This document shows positions 56,264-64,000 of a DNA stretch of 64,000 nucleotides, one piece after another. The DNA is taken from NCBI RefSeq assembly GCF_023073415.1, contig NZ_JADPJL010000060.1, positions 284,900 to 348,899 on the forward strand, read 5' to 3'. Made by a program: the position numbers and the translations under genes. Position 1 is the first letter of the stretch. Each line of letters begins with the position of its first letter. This DNA comes from Bradyrhizobium sp. 190. GTDB lineage: Bacteria; Pseudomonadota; Alphaproteobacteria; Rhizobiales; Xanthobacteraceae. Below the pieces are notes generated by a model. It saw only the letters and a program-made list of their open reading frames with translations. It did no database searches and was not told where the DNA came from.

Positions 56264-57415
56264 TCAGGAGCGCGCGAGCGCGTCGAGCTTGCCTCGAAGC
56301 TCATCAATCGCCGGCTTCGCAATAGCGCCAGCGCCGGGCGTCGCCAGCACTTTGTCGCACATCTGGTTGATCGCAGGGGTCGCGGCCACAATCAGCTTTA
56401 CGAGGGTGCTCTTTCCTTCAGGAGAGAGCTGCGTCGCGCGGGAGCTGACCTCATTCAATTGAGCTGTTGCCTCCCTCAGCTTGGGCAGGGCATCCTGGGC
56501 CGATGCGGCATCGGTGATGCCGGGAAGCACGGTCCTGATGGACCCAACCGACGAGTTGACCTGGTTCGCCAGATTCATTCCTCCGACCGTCAAATCCGTC
56601 GGCGCCGCGCCCACGGTTCCGGTCGCGGTCCGCGTTGTGGCGGGAGGCGACACCTCAGCGACCGTGTCCTCCCCTGAACGACCAAGGGCGAACCAGACGA
56701 GACCACCCAATACCACCGCGGCGACCAACCAGTAAGGCCATTGCGGCACCGCTGTTCTGCTGGCCATCGCCGAGGCCGCCTGACCAGTCCGGGAAATGGT
56801 CCGCTCCGAAGCCTCCGCAACTCGGCCGCCAGCCGCGCTGGCTGCCGCCGAACCGCTGCGCAATCCTCCAGTCGCTCCGTCGATGAGACCGGCGGCGCTC
56901 AACTGATCGGCGAGACCGGACGGTATTGCCGCGGCGATCTGATCCTTCTGTGAAGTGAGAAGAGACACCAGCCCGCTTGCGTCGAGACCCGTGCTGCGTT
57001 GCTGCTGACCTAACGCACCAAGGACCACAGGACCAAGCATGCCGAGCATCGACTTGCTGGTGCCCTCACTGATCCCGGCGAACTTGCCTATCGTCTGCGC
57101 CATTGTGTCCAGCGTTCCGCCACCGAACAGGCCCGAAAGCATGGTTGACCCCGTTTCCGCCAGCGAGTTCTGGCGGGAACCGCCGATGAGATTCTTGAGG
57201 TTCTCAGGCGACCCGGATTGCTGTGTCAGCGTGTTGGTGAGCTGGCGTGCCCCATTGGGAGAGGAGCCAACGTCAGCGAAGCTTGCAAGAAGCGCGGGAA
57301 TCGCGCCCGCGATGGCTTTTTGCGCAACATTGCGATCAAGACCCAGAGCAGAAGCGATCTTCGCTATCATGTCCGGCGTGAGGTATTGCATCACTACAGA
57401 GACCAAATTCGCCAT
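56264..57415 (-). CDS. DUF937 family membrane-anchored protein
   Basis: 383-aa protein. N-terminal DUF937 domain (~1-165; MIAKIASALGLDRNVAQKAI, AGAIPALLASFADVG, MLGMLGPVVLGALGQQQ), a Gly/Ala-rich linker, one membrane span (WPYWLVAAVVLGGLVWFALG, ~227-246), and a C-terminal ~130 residues containing VGGMNLANQVNSSVGSIRTV and a helical end. DUF937 proteins bear homology to YidB-like domains with unknown role. First gene of a pair with the 164-aa protein. Divergent from the DUF4126 gene. Confidence 0.78.
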   Translation of the reverse strand: MANLVSVVMQYLTPDMIAKIASALGLDRNVAQKAIAGAIPALLASFADVGSSPNGARQLTNTLTQQSGSPENLKNLIGGSRQNSLAETGSTMLSGLFGGGTLDTMAQTIGKFAGISEGTSKSMLGMLGPVVLGALGQQQRSTGLDASGLVSLLTSQKDQIAAAIPSGLADQLSAAGLIDGATGGLRSGSAAASAAGGRVAEASERTISRTGQAASAMASRTAVPQWPYWLVAAVVLGGLVWFALGRSGEDTVAEVSPPATTRTATGTVGAAPTDLTVGGMNLANQVNSSVGSIRTVLPGITDAASAQDALPKLREATAQLNEVSSRATQLSPEGKSTLVKLIVAATPAINQMCDKVLATPGAGAIAKPAIDELRGKLDALARS

Positions 57416-57666
57416 GGCGATCCTCCTGAGCAGAGTGCAGGTATTTTCTCAGGTAGTTCGTCCCGTCCAGATTGCGTCTCAAAGTTTGATCACCTTATAT
57501 TACAACCTCGCCGGATTAATCCGAGTTCCACAAAAGCTGCTACGATTTGGGAACCCGGAAACAACTTGAACGGCGCTGGCAGGCGTTGTCGCGTCGAGGA
57601 AACATCGCCGCCGTTGAAACTGCCGCCGACCCTTCACGCTACCTTGGGGCCGATGGAGTACGGCAC

Positions 57667-58251
57667 ATGTCGAACGTGGATCTTGCACTGTCGGTTGCGC
57701 TTGGCATCGGGCTCGCCGCAGCAACCGGCTTTCGGCTGTTTCTGCCGCTGCTAATTCTGAGCGGCGCAGCCTACTTCGGACATGCAAACCTGAACGAGGG
57801 CTTCGCTTGGCTCGGCACACCAGCCGCCGTCATCATGCTCGGCACGGCAGCCATAGTCGAGATCGCCGCGTTCTACATTCCCGGCGTGGACAACCTGCTC
57901 GATACGGTGGCGACGCCCGGTGCCGTCGTCGCAGGGACGATCGTGTCCGCCGCAGTCATGACCGACCTGCCGCCGATGGTGAAATGGACGGCGGCCATTA
58001 TCGCGGGAGGTGGCGTTGCCGGCATCACACAGGGCCTGACCGCAATGCTCAGGGCAAAATCCACCGTCTTCACCGGCGGCCTTGGGAATTCGGCAGTCGC
58101 AACCGCCGAACTCGGCAGCGCCTCGCTGATCTCGATCCTGGCGCTGACAGCGCCGATCGCCGCGCTCGCACTGGTCATCCTCTTCTTCTGGCTGGCATTC
58201 CGCCTGCTCCGAAGTTTGGCTCGGGGATCGCATCGGCCAAACGAACGATAG
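57667..58251 (+). CDS. DUF4126 family membrane protein
   Basis: 194-aa integral membrane protein, ~5 spans: LSVALGIGLAAATGFRLFLPLLILSG (core ~8-33), AAVIMLGTAAIVEIAAFYIPGVDNLLD (charged loop ~52-78), and later AIIAGGGVAGITQGLTAMLRA and LISILALTAPIAALALVILFF. These features, notably the GVDNLLD and KSTVFTGGLGN loops, match DUF4126, of unknown function. ATG 57667 follows GGAG at 57654-57657. Stands alone; the 251 bp upstream separate it from the DUF937 gene. Confidence 0.8.
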   Translation: MSNVDLALSVALGIGLAAATGFRLFLPLLILSGAAYFGHANLNEGFAWLGTPAAVIMLGTAAIVEIAAFYIPGVDNLLDTVATPGAVVAGTIVSAAVMTDLPPMVKWTAAIIAGGGVAGITQGLTAMLRAKSTVFTGGLGNSAVATAELGSASLISILALTAPIAALALVILFFWLAFRLLRSLARGSHRPNER

Positions 58252-58359
58252 GCAGAACCGTCTCACTCATTCGAAGGCCGCAGTTTCATGAAACCGATTG
58301 AAACCCGATCCCCTCTGTCCCGTAGCTGACCGAATTATCCGCAAACGAGGGAGGAAGTC

Positions 58360-59166
58360 ATGAAAAACGTCAGGCTGGTTGCCGCTGTCGCGCTCGGATC
58401 GGCATCGGGCGCGCTCATCGGCTATTCGGCGCTCGCCGGCGGCGACAAAGTCGCCTTCCCGGAGAATTTCGACAAGGACACGCTCTACGCCACGGTCGAT
58501 CGTTACGACAACAAGCAGTATCGCGAGCTCTATGCGACGCCGGCGGCGGTCGATGCGGTACGCAAGGGGCAGCCTATCCCGAGCGGCACGGTGCTGACGC
58601 TGGTGCAGTACAAGGCACAGCTCGATGCGGCCGGCGAGCCTCTCAAAGATGCCAACGGCCGTTTTCGGAAGGGCGACCTCGTCGCCTACACGGTGATGGA
58701 AAAGCGCGACGGCTGGGGCACCGAGTACAAGGATGACATTCGAAACGGCGAATGGGAGTATCAGGCGTTTGGCCCGGACAAGAAGGTCAACGACAAGGCC
58801 AATTTGACGGCCTGCTTTTCCTGCCACAAGCCGCATGCCGGGCAGGATTTTGTGATCTCACTAGCGGGCCTGAGGGGCACGCCCGAAGGCGCCATGGCAA
58901 AGCCCACGCCTGGCCCCGGCGTGGTCTCGATCTCCGACTTCAAGTTCGGCCCGGAGACCGTCGTGGTCAGCAAGGGCCAGACCATCACCTGGCACAACGC
59001 TGATTCCTCGCCGCACCAGGTGACGATCACCGGCCCCAAGGCGCAGCGCTCATCGATCGCGCTGAAAGGCCAGACCACCCAGCTGACCCTCGCCGATGCA
59101 GGAATCCACGATTACATCTGCGGCCTGCACCCGGCAATGAAAGGCAAGATCGAGGTCAGGGAATAG
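58360..59166 (+). CDS. Cytochrome P460 domain fused to plastocyanin-like cupredoxin
   Basis: 268-aa exported protein with two redox modules. Signal region VRLVAAVALGSASGALIGYS (~4-23); cytochrome P460 domain (~28-170) ending in heme-binding CFSCHK (Cys152, Cys155, His156); cupredoxin domain (~185-268) with His219 (SSPHQ), Cys254, His257, Met260 (YICGLHPAM), the C-x2-H-x2-M copper site of amicyanin-like proteins. P460 enzymes oxidise hydroxylamine or bind NO; the Cu domain would pass electrons onward. Both cofactor motifs are intact. ATG 58360 follows GAGGGAGG. Flanked by DUF4126 and a terminator. Confidence 0.85.
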   Translation: MKNVRLVAAVALGSASGALIGYSALAGGDKVAFPENFDKDTLYATVDRYDNKQYRELYATPAAVDAVRKGQPIPSGTVLTLVQYKAQLDAAGEPLKDANGRFRKGDLVAYTVMEKRDGWGTEYKDDIRNGEWEYQAFGPDKKVNDKANLTACFSCHKPHAGQDFVISLAGLRGTPEGAMAKPTPGPGVVSISDFKFGPETVVVSKGQTITWHNADSSPHQVTITGPKAQRSSIALKGQTTQLTLADAGIHDYICGLHPAMKGKIEVRE

Positions 59167-59200
59167 CCGGCTGCGTCAAGGCCGCCGTGGAAGATTTGCC

Positions 59201-59227
59201 AACCCCGCCGCAAATGGCGGGGTTTTT
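59201..59227 (+). terminator. Rho-independent terminator
   Basis: AACCCCGCC (59201-59209) and GGCGGGGTT (59216-59224) pair around GCAAAT, followed by TTTTT. It lies 35 bp after the P460-cupredoxin stop. Confidence 0.88.
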
Positions 59228-59326
59228 GTTTGGGCAGAGTTTTTATTGGGATTGAACCGCCCGCTGCTATGCACCGACTGACAGATCGTGCGAACCTTAT
59301 CGAGCGCACGAGTCGGGGCGAATTCA

Positions 59327-59731
59327 ATGGTTCTGCAATCCCTCGCCGGGCTGCCGGCGTTCCTGGTCTATTTCTGCACGGCGATCGTAGCCGTAGTCGC
59401 CTACCTCTTCGTCTATACCCGCGTCACCGCGCATAACGAGTTCGACCTGATCCGCGCCAACGAGCCGGCAGCCGCCATCGCGCTGGGTTTGAGCCTGCTC
59501 GGCTTCGTGCTGCCGCTGGTCAGCGCGATCGCCCATTCCGCCAATGTCTGGGATTGCATGATCTGGGCCACGATCGCCCTGATCGTGCAGATAACAGTCT
59601 ATTTCCTCGTCAGAGTTCCGGTGCCGAACCTGTCGAAGCGGATCGCTTCCGGCGAACTCGCCGCCGCGATCTGGCTCGGGCTGTCCTCGCTGGCCGCCGG
59701 CGCACTGAACGCCGCCTGCATGATCTACTGA
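59327..59731 (+). CDS. DUF350 membrane protein
   Basis: 134-aa integral membrane protein with four spans: VYFCTAIVAVVAYLFVYTRV (~14-33), FDLIRANEPAAAIALGLSLL then VLPLVSAIAHSANVWDCMIW, and a closing GLSSLAAGALNAACMIY. This is the DUF350 (UPF0719) pattern. First gene of an operon with a YgiB-like and a glutathionylspermidine-synthase-like gene, a grouping also seen with ygiB/ygiC/yjfL-type loci. Function unknown; gene clustering suggests roles in polyamine-linked or membrane processes. Confidence 0.85.
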   Translation: MVLQSLAGLPAFLVYFCTAIVAVVAYLFVYTRVTAHNEFDLIRANEPAAAIALGLSLLGFVLPLVSAIAHSANVWDCMIWATIALIVQITVYFLVRVPVPNLSKRIASGELAAAIWLGLSSLAAGALNAACMIY

Positions 59732-59733
59732 CC

Positions 59734-60132
59734 ATGGCCAACAAATCAGAGCACGAATTCGGCAAGCGCAAACCGGTCTCGGTGCCGGCATCGCCGCGCC
59801 CTGCTCCACCGCCGGCGAAACGTTCGGGCCACGTTGCGCTGCTTCTGATGGGCACGTTTGCAGTCGGCAGCGCCGCCTACACACTGATGCCAAGCCGCAA
59901 TTGCGAGCCATCGCCGAATGCGGCCTCGCCGTCGTACCAGCAAAACAATACCGAGTGCTCGTCGCGCGGATCTTCATCCAGCAGCGGCGGCAGCTCGTCG
60001 CGCAGCAGCTACTACTCAAGCGATTCATCCTCGAACCATTCATCCTCGGGCACTTCCGATTCCGGTTCGCACAGCGCACAGCGCGGTGGCTTCGGCTCGT
60101 TCGGCCATGCCGTCGGCTTCTCTGGCGGCTGA
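59734..60132 (+). CDS. YgiB/DUF1190-like Ser-rich membrane protein
   Basis: 132-aa protein: short basic N-terminus, one membrane span (HVALLLMGTFAVGSAAYTLM, ~33-52), then Ser/Gly-rich low-complexity (e.g. SSRGSSSSSGGSSSRSSYYS, ~76-95) ending GGFGSFGHAVGFSGG, the sort of tail found in UPF0441/DUF1190 proteins. Cys57 (NCEPSP) and Cys75 (TECSS) may pair outside the membrane. Starts 2 bp after the DUF350 stop and is followed 5 bp later by the synthase gene, so the three are one transcript. Confidence 0.75.
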   Translation: MANKSEHEFGKRKPVSVPASPRPAPPPAKRSGHVALLLMGTFAVGSAAYTLMPSRNCEPSPNAASPSYQQNNTECSSRGSSSSSGGSSSRSSYYSSDSSSNHSSSGTSDSGSHSAQRGGFGSFGHAVGFSGG

Positions 60133-60137
60133 ATTTC

Positions 60138-61295
60138 ATGCAGCGCATCCCGTGCCCCGAACGCGACGACTGGCGTGCCACCGCCGAAAGCGTCGGGTTC
60201 ACTTTTCACACCATCGACGGCGAGCGCTATTGGGACGAACGGGCCTATTACGCGTTCACGCTGAACGAGATCGAACGGCGGATCGAGGGGCCTACCGGCG
60301 AGATCGATGCGATGTGCCTCGAACTGGTCGGCCGCGCGATCAACGACGAAAAATATCTGCGCCGGTTGAAAATACCCGAAGCCTTCTGGCCGCTGCTGTC
60401 CGAAAGCTGGCGCCGCCGCGACGCCAGTCTCTATGGCCGGCTGGACCTGAGCTACGACGGCTGGAGCCCGGCGAAACTGCTGGAGTACAACGCGGATACG
60501 CCGACCTCGATCTTCGAAGCGGCGGTATTTCAGTGGACCTGGCTCGAACAGGCGATGGAGCGTAACATCATCCCGAAGCGCGCCGACCAGTTCAATTCAA
60601 TCCATGAGCGCCTGATCGACGCCTGGAAGAAACACGGCAGCGCGAAGCATCTGCATCTCGCGGGGATGACCGATAATGCCGAGGATGCCGGCACGATGGT
60701 CTATCTGCAGGACACCGCAAGCCAGGCCGGATTGAAGACCACGCAGATGGACATCAAGGACGTCGGACTGAGCGGTGACGGCCGCTTCGTCGATCTCGAC
60801 GATCGCGCAATTGAACTCGCCTTCAAGCTCTACCCCTGGGAATGGATGTTTCAGGACGCGTTCGGCGCGAAGCTCGCGACCGCGCCGACACGCTGGATCG
60901 AGCCGCCCTGGAAAGCGATCCTTTCCAACAAGGGTATTCTACCGCTGCTATGGGAGATGTTTCCGAAGCACCCCAATTTGCTGCCTGCCTATTTCGAGGA
61001 CGATCCGAAGGCGGCAATGCTCGGCTCCTCGTTCGTGCGCAAGCCGCTTTATTCGCGCGAAGGCGCCAATGTCGCACTGGTCAGCGCCGGTACCACGCTG
61101 ATGGAACAGCAAGGCCCATATGGGGCGGAAGGATTCATCCGGCAGGCTTTCGCGCCGCTGCCGAGCTTCGCCGACCAATACCCGGTGATCGGAAGCTGGC
61201 TGGTCGATCACACGCCATGCGGCCTGTCGATCCGCGAGGACGAGAACCCGATCACCGGCAACACGTCACGCTTCCTGCCGCACGCGATCGTGTAG
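60138..61295 (+). CDS. Glutathionylspermidine synthase-like (YgiC/YjfC) ATP-grasp protein
   Basis: 385-aa ATP-grasp family protein: DGERYWDERAYYAFTLNEIE (~23-42), LDLSYDGWSPAKLLEYNADTPTS core (YDGWSPAKLLEYNADTPTS ~110-128), LYPWEWMFQDAF, ILPLLWEMFPKHPNLLPAYF (split) and FVRKPLYSREGANV. E. coli YgiC/YjfC share this domain but lack proven glutathionylspermidine synthesis; the true product here is unknown. No amidase domain. ATG 60138, 5 bp after the YgiB-like gene. Convergent with cheR. Confidence 0.85.
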   Translation: MQRIPCPERDDWRATAESVGFTFHTIDGERYWDERAYYAFTLNEIERRIEGPTGEIDAMCLELVGRAINDEKYLRRLKIPEAFWPLLSESWRRRDASLYGRLDLSYDGWSPAKLLEYNADTPTSIFEAAVFQWTWLEQAMERNIIPKRADQFNSIHERLIDAWKKHGSAKHLHLAGMTDNAEDAGTMVYLQDTASQAGLKTTQMDIKDVGLSGDGRFVDLDDRAIELAFKLYPWEWMFQDAFGAKLATAPTRWIEPPWKAILSNKGILPLLWEMFPKHPNLLPAYFEDDPKAAMLGSSFVRKPLYSREGANVALVSAGTTLMEQQGPYGAEGFIRQAFAPLPSFADQYPVIGSWLVDHTPCGLSIREDENPITGNTSRFLPHAIV

Positions 61296-61328
61296 CCGGC
61301 TTGCCGGCAGACGCGGCAAAGAACGAAC

Positions 61329-62207
61329 TCAGCGCGCCGCGGCGACGGCCCGCAGGGTCTGCGGCACCAGGGTCGACGCCGCCACCCGTATCACCGGCGC
61401 GATGTTCGGACGATAAAGTCCGCGGCGGTCCGGATAGGGCTTGAAGGTATTGGTAATGCCGACCACGGATTCGGCCGCGCCCAGCGCCAGCACGCCATCG
61501 GGCTCCATCATCCGGGAAAGCCGCTCGAAGATGTTGACCTTGGTATTCTGGTCGAAATAGATCAGCACGTTGCGGCAGAAGATGATGTCGAACACGCCGA
61601 GATGGGAGAAGTCCTGCAGCAAATTGAGCTGACGATGCTGCACCATGCTGCGGATCTCGGCATTGATCTGCCAGAGTTCGCCGTTCTGGGTGAAGTACTT
61701 CACCAGCAACCCGATCGGCAATCCGCGCTGCACCTCGAACTGGCTGAAGATTCCGGCCTTCGATTTCTCCAGCACCGCCTGCGACAGATCGGTCGCGACG
61801 ATCTCGGTGCGCCAGCCCGACAGCAAGGAACCTGCTTCCTTCAGGCACATCGCGATCGAGTACGGCTCCTGCCCGGTGGAGGAAGCCGCGCACCAGATGC
61901 GTAAAGCGCGGCGGGCGGCGCGCGCCTGCGCCATCGCCGGTATGATCGCCTCCCGCAAATGATCGAACGGAATCTTGTCGCGGAAGAAGAACGTCTCGTT
62001 GGTGGTCATCGCCTCGACCACCTCAGCCGTCAGCGCTTCCGCCCCGCCCTTCATCTTCGCGACGAGTTCGGGAATTGCCGGCAGGCTGGACTTGCGCGCC
62101 AACGGCAGCAGCCGGCTTTCGACCAGATATTGCTTGTCGGCGGACAGATCGAGCCCGGAGCGCTCTTTCAGAAGCTTACGCAGATACTCATAATCTGAAG
62201 GCGTCAC
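61329..62207 (-). CDS. cheR: Chemotaxis protein methyltransferase CheR
   Basis: 292-aa SAM-dependent glutamate methyltransferase acting on chemoreceptors. N-terminal CheR-N helices (LRKLLKERSGLDLSADKQYL) and the methyltransferase core with TTNETFFFRD (~67-76), RIWCAASSTGQEPYSIAM (~104-121) and FDIIFCRNVLIYFD (~206-219). The GTG start at 62207 overlaps the cheB stop (GTGA), so translation is coupled; a longer frame to 62312 lies inside cheB. Works opposite CheB to set receptor methylation and adaptation. Confidence 0.94.
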   Translation of the reverse strand: MTPSDYEYLRKLLKERSGLDLSADKQYLVESRLLPLARKSSLPAIPELVAKMKGGAEALTAEVVEAMTTNETFFFRDKIPFDHLREAIIPAMAQARAARRALRIWCAASSTGQEPYSIAMCLKEAGSLLSGWRTEIVATDLSQAVLEKSKAGIFSQFEVQRGLPIGLLVKYFTQNGELWQINAEIRSMVQHRQLNLLQDFSHLGVFDIIFCRNVLIYFDQNTKVNIFERLSRMMEPDGVLALGAAESVVGITNTFKPYPDRRGLYRPNIAPVIRVAASTLVPQTLRAVAAAR

Positions 62208-63376
62208 GAACGATCTCCCGAAAACAACCGAACCAATTTTGGCGCGATCTGATTGAGCGGCAGAACTGCCGCGCAAATACCTGCATTGGCGGCCGCGCCC
62301 GGCATGCCCCACACCACGCTGGTCGCTTCGTCCTGGGCAATCACGCTGCCGCCGGCGGCGACGATGTCCTTGCCGCCGCGCATGCCGTCGGAGCCCATGC
62401 CGGTCAGAATCACCGACATGATGCCGCCCTGCCAGACGTCGATGGCAGAGTTGAACAGCGGGTCCACCGCGGGTTTGCAGAAATTCACCGGCGGCCCGTC
62501 GTCGAGCGCGATCGCAGTCTCGGCGCCATGGCGCACCACGCGCATGTGGCGGCCACCCGGCGCAAGATAGATCCGGCCGGGCTTGACGATCTCGCCATCG
62601 ACGGCTTCATGCGCTGGCCGGCGGCTCGCGCGCGCCAGATGCTCGGCGAGAATCGTGGTGAAGGTCGGCGGCATGTGCTGGGTGATCAGCACGGGAAAAC
62701 GATCGATCACCGGGCCGATGTCGGCAACCAGCGTCATCAGGGCCTGCGGGCCACCGGTCGACGAGCCGATCAGCAGCACCCGCGGCGCCAACATGCTGAA
62801 GGGCCGGCGCGCCAGTGGCAGTTGCGCAACCGGTGCCGCTACCGGATGATGGACCGGTACATCGCGTGCCCGCTCGGGGGCCGGCGCCATGGACGGGCTC
62901 GCGGCCGGTGACGCACGCCGGCGGGCCCTGGCGCCCAGATGACGAATCTTCTGAATCAGATCGTGGTGGAAGGTCTCGGCCGCGGTGGCCTCGCGCGTGC
63001 TCTCCGGCTTTGGAATGTAGTCGGAGGCGCCGAGCGAAAGCGCCTTGAAGCTGATCTCCGCATTGCGGCGGGTCAGCGTCGACGCCATGATGATGACGAG
63101 GTCGCGCTTTTTCGCCAAGAGTTGCGGCAACGCCGAAATGCCGTCGAGTTCCGGCATTTCGATATCGAGCACGGCAACATCGGGCTTGATGCGTTCAATC
63201 TGGTTGACGGCGTCGAGACCGGTACGCAAGGAGGCCGAGACCTCCATGTCCGGCTCGGCGCCGATCCAGCGCGAGATCATCCCGCGGATCACGACGGAGT
63301 CGTCGACCACCATCACGCGCAGCTTGTCTTGCCGTGTCGAGATTGGCGGTGGAGACTTCGTTAACGCAACACTCAT
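62204..63376 (-). CDS. cheB: Chemotaxis protein-glutamate methylesterase CheB
   Basis: 390-aa two-domain enzyme: N-terminal receiver (VMVVDDSVVIRGM, phospho-acceptor Asp71 in VAVLDIEMPELDG) and C-terminal methylesterase with nucleophile Ser in LLIGSSTGGPQAL (~203-215), His in LITQHMPPTF, and Asp in TGMGSDGMRGG (~342-352). Phosphorylation activates removal of receptor methyl groups during adaptation. Next gene cheY lies 83 bp upstream. Basic Ala/Pro-rich linker (~150-190) joins the domains. Confidence 0.95.
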   Translation of the reverse strand: MSVALTKSPPPISTRQDKLRVMVVDDSVVIRGMISRWIGAEPDMEVSASLRTGLDAVNQIERIKPDVAVLDIEMPELDGISALPQLLAKKRDLVIIMASTLTRRNAEISFKALSLGASDYIPKPESTREATAAETFHHDLIQKIRHLGARARRRASPAASPSMAPAPERARDVPVHHPVAAPVAQLPLARRPFSMLAPRVLLIGSSTGGPQALMTLVADIGPVIDRFPVLITQHMPPTFTTILAEHLARASRRPAHEAVDGEIVKPGRIYLAPGGRHMRVVRHGAETAIALDDGPPVNFCKPAVDPLFNSAIDVWQGGIMSVILTGMGSDGMRGGKDIVAAGGSVIAQDEATSVVWGMPGAAANAGICAAVLPLNQIAPKLVRLFSGDRS

Positions 63377-63459
63377 TACTTCACCCGACCCAACTCAAGC
63401 GGCACACTTACAAAAACAACGCCGAAGGCCGTTGAGCCGCCGGGATCACCTGCCCGAGA

Positions 63460-63825
63460 TCAGAGCAGGCCGACTTCCTGGAACTTCGCGGTGACGATGT
63501 CCTTGTCGAACGGCTTCATGATGTACTCGTTGGCACCGGCATGCAGCGCGCGCGCAATGTGTGCGACGTCGTTTTCGGTGGTGCAGAACACCACCTTGGG
63601 CGCGTCGCCGCCGGGCATGCGGCGCAGATTGCCGAGGAATTCGTAGCCGTCCATGACAGGCATGTTCCAGTCGAGCAGAACCGCTTCGGGCATGGCGCGC
63701 TTGCAGACTTCAAGCGCCTTTTGGCCGTCCTCGGCTTCGACGATCTGAAAGTCGAGACCTTCGAGGATGCGGCGTGCGACTTTTCGGATGACGCTCGAGT
63801 CATCGACCACCAGACATGTTTTCAT
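63460..63825 (-). CDS. cheY: Chemotaxis response regulator CheY
   Basis: 121-aa single-domain receiver: CLVVDDSSVIRKVARR (Asp8-Asp9), phospho-acceptor Asp52 in VLLDWNMPVMDGYEF, Thr/Ser switch in VVFCTTEND and Lys in YIMKPFDKD. CheY-P diffuses to the flagellar switch. Encoded before cheB and after cheW on the same strand, the usual alphaproteobacterial order. Confidence 0.94.
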   Translation of the reverse strand: MKTCLVVDDSSVIRKVARRILEGLDFQIVEAEDGQKALEVCKRAMPEAVLLDWNMPVMDGYEFLGNLRRMPGGDAPKVVFCTTENDVAHIARALHAGANEYIMKPFDKDIVTAKFQEVGLL

Positions 63826-63883
63826 TTTAGGTCTCCAATTGCACCAGATCCCAAGAGGGATGCTTTCATTGCAGCTTCGGTCT

Positions 63884-64000
63884 TCATGCCGCCATCAGGT
63901 CCGGCACGATTTCGAGAACGCGATCGACGTCGAGGACGACCATGAGCTGACCGTCGAGACGGTGAACGCCGCCGGCGAGCTTGGCCATGCGGGGATCGAG
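63884..64000 (-). CDS. cheW: Chemotaxis coupling protein CheW, C-terminal end (partial)
   Basis: The minus strand at the window edge encodes the final 38 residues (LDPRMAKLAGGVHRLDGQLM then VVLDVDRVLEIVPDLMAA) and a TGA at 63886-63884. The pattern matches the last strand pair and helix of CheW, which links CheA to receptors. The rest of the gene and its start lie outside the window. Position immediately before cheY supports the assignment. Confidence 0.82.
   Translation of the reverse strand, partial: LDPRMAKLAGGVHRLDGQLMVVLDVDRVLEIVPDLMAA

Noticed and set aside
1..64000. tRNA, rRNA, CRISPR array, transposase or prophage genes
   Set aside because: None recognised on reading either strand; the repeats found are dispersed palindromes, not regularly spaced arrays.

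Overview
The window looks like a chromosomal stretch of a Bradyrhizobium-type alphaproteobacterium (Rhizobiales, Nitrobacteraceae). The evidence is GC-rich coding sequence, a full-length CtrA next to fliI-fliJ, a chemotaxis set (CheW/CheY/CheB/CheR), many amino-acid and aromatic/ketone catabolic genes, DUF1127, DUF4864 and DUF350 proteins, and palindromic intergenic repeats of the kind I associate with this family. No rRNA, tRNA, transposase or CRISPR array was recognised. All assignments come from reading the sequence; no database search was run.

Region 1 (1-11.7 kb) is catabolic and accessory. It holds a Baeyer-Villiger-type monooxygenase fused to an alpha/beta hydrolase, a TfoX-domain protein, an NTF2-like protein, an ATC-hydrolase-like protein, a phytanoyl-CoA dioxygenase-like oxygenase, a second unfused Baeyer-Villiger-type monooxygenase and a gamma-glutamyltransferase. 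It ends with an operon of marR regulator, TctC-type binding protein and O-methyltransferase, with two AT-rich palindromes at its promoter. Region 2 (11.7-22.4 kb) is amino-acid/amine metabolism: a polar amino-acid ABC transporter with a DAO-type oxidase, an XRE-cupin regulator coupled to a BisC/TorA-type molybdoenzyme, a DadA-type D-amino-acid dehydrogenase, an omega-aminotransferase and a second XRE-cupin regulator.

Region 3 (22.4-37.8 kb) is mixed. It has a secreted pectate-lyase-like protein, a hybrid histidine kinase with an ethylene-receptor-like membrane domain, a BKACE enzyme, a winged-helix/TPR regulator, a patatin with a membrane hairpin, an MFS transporter, a His-rich protein beside a cupredoxin, an AI-2E family permease, a GNAT protein, a Tyr-rich secreted protein and a VOC protein. 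Region 4 (37.8-47.8 kb) is plastic. It has an atypical aspartokinase, a GT2 glycosyltransferase, a PepSY/TonB-receptor pair and an SphA/MetA-type outer-membrane protein. It also has several decayed pieces (an AI-2E permease fragment, a duplicated Tyr-rich C-terminus, a frameshifted GNAT gene), a run of long palindromic repeats and a highly structured approximately 460-bp element.

Region 5 (47.8-64 kb) is core cell-cycle and motility. It contains flhA with a CtrA-like box, a small membrane protein, an ECF sigma/anti-sigma pair, fliJ and fliI, and divergently ctrA with three GANTC sites. Next come two conserved hypothetical genes (one DUF937), a DUF4126 protein, a cytochrome P460-cupredoxin fusion and a DUF350/YgiB-like/glutathionylspermidine-synthase-like operon. 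It closes with cheR, cheB, cheY and the C-terminal end of cheW, which runs off the window.
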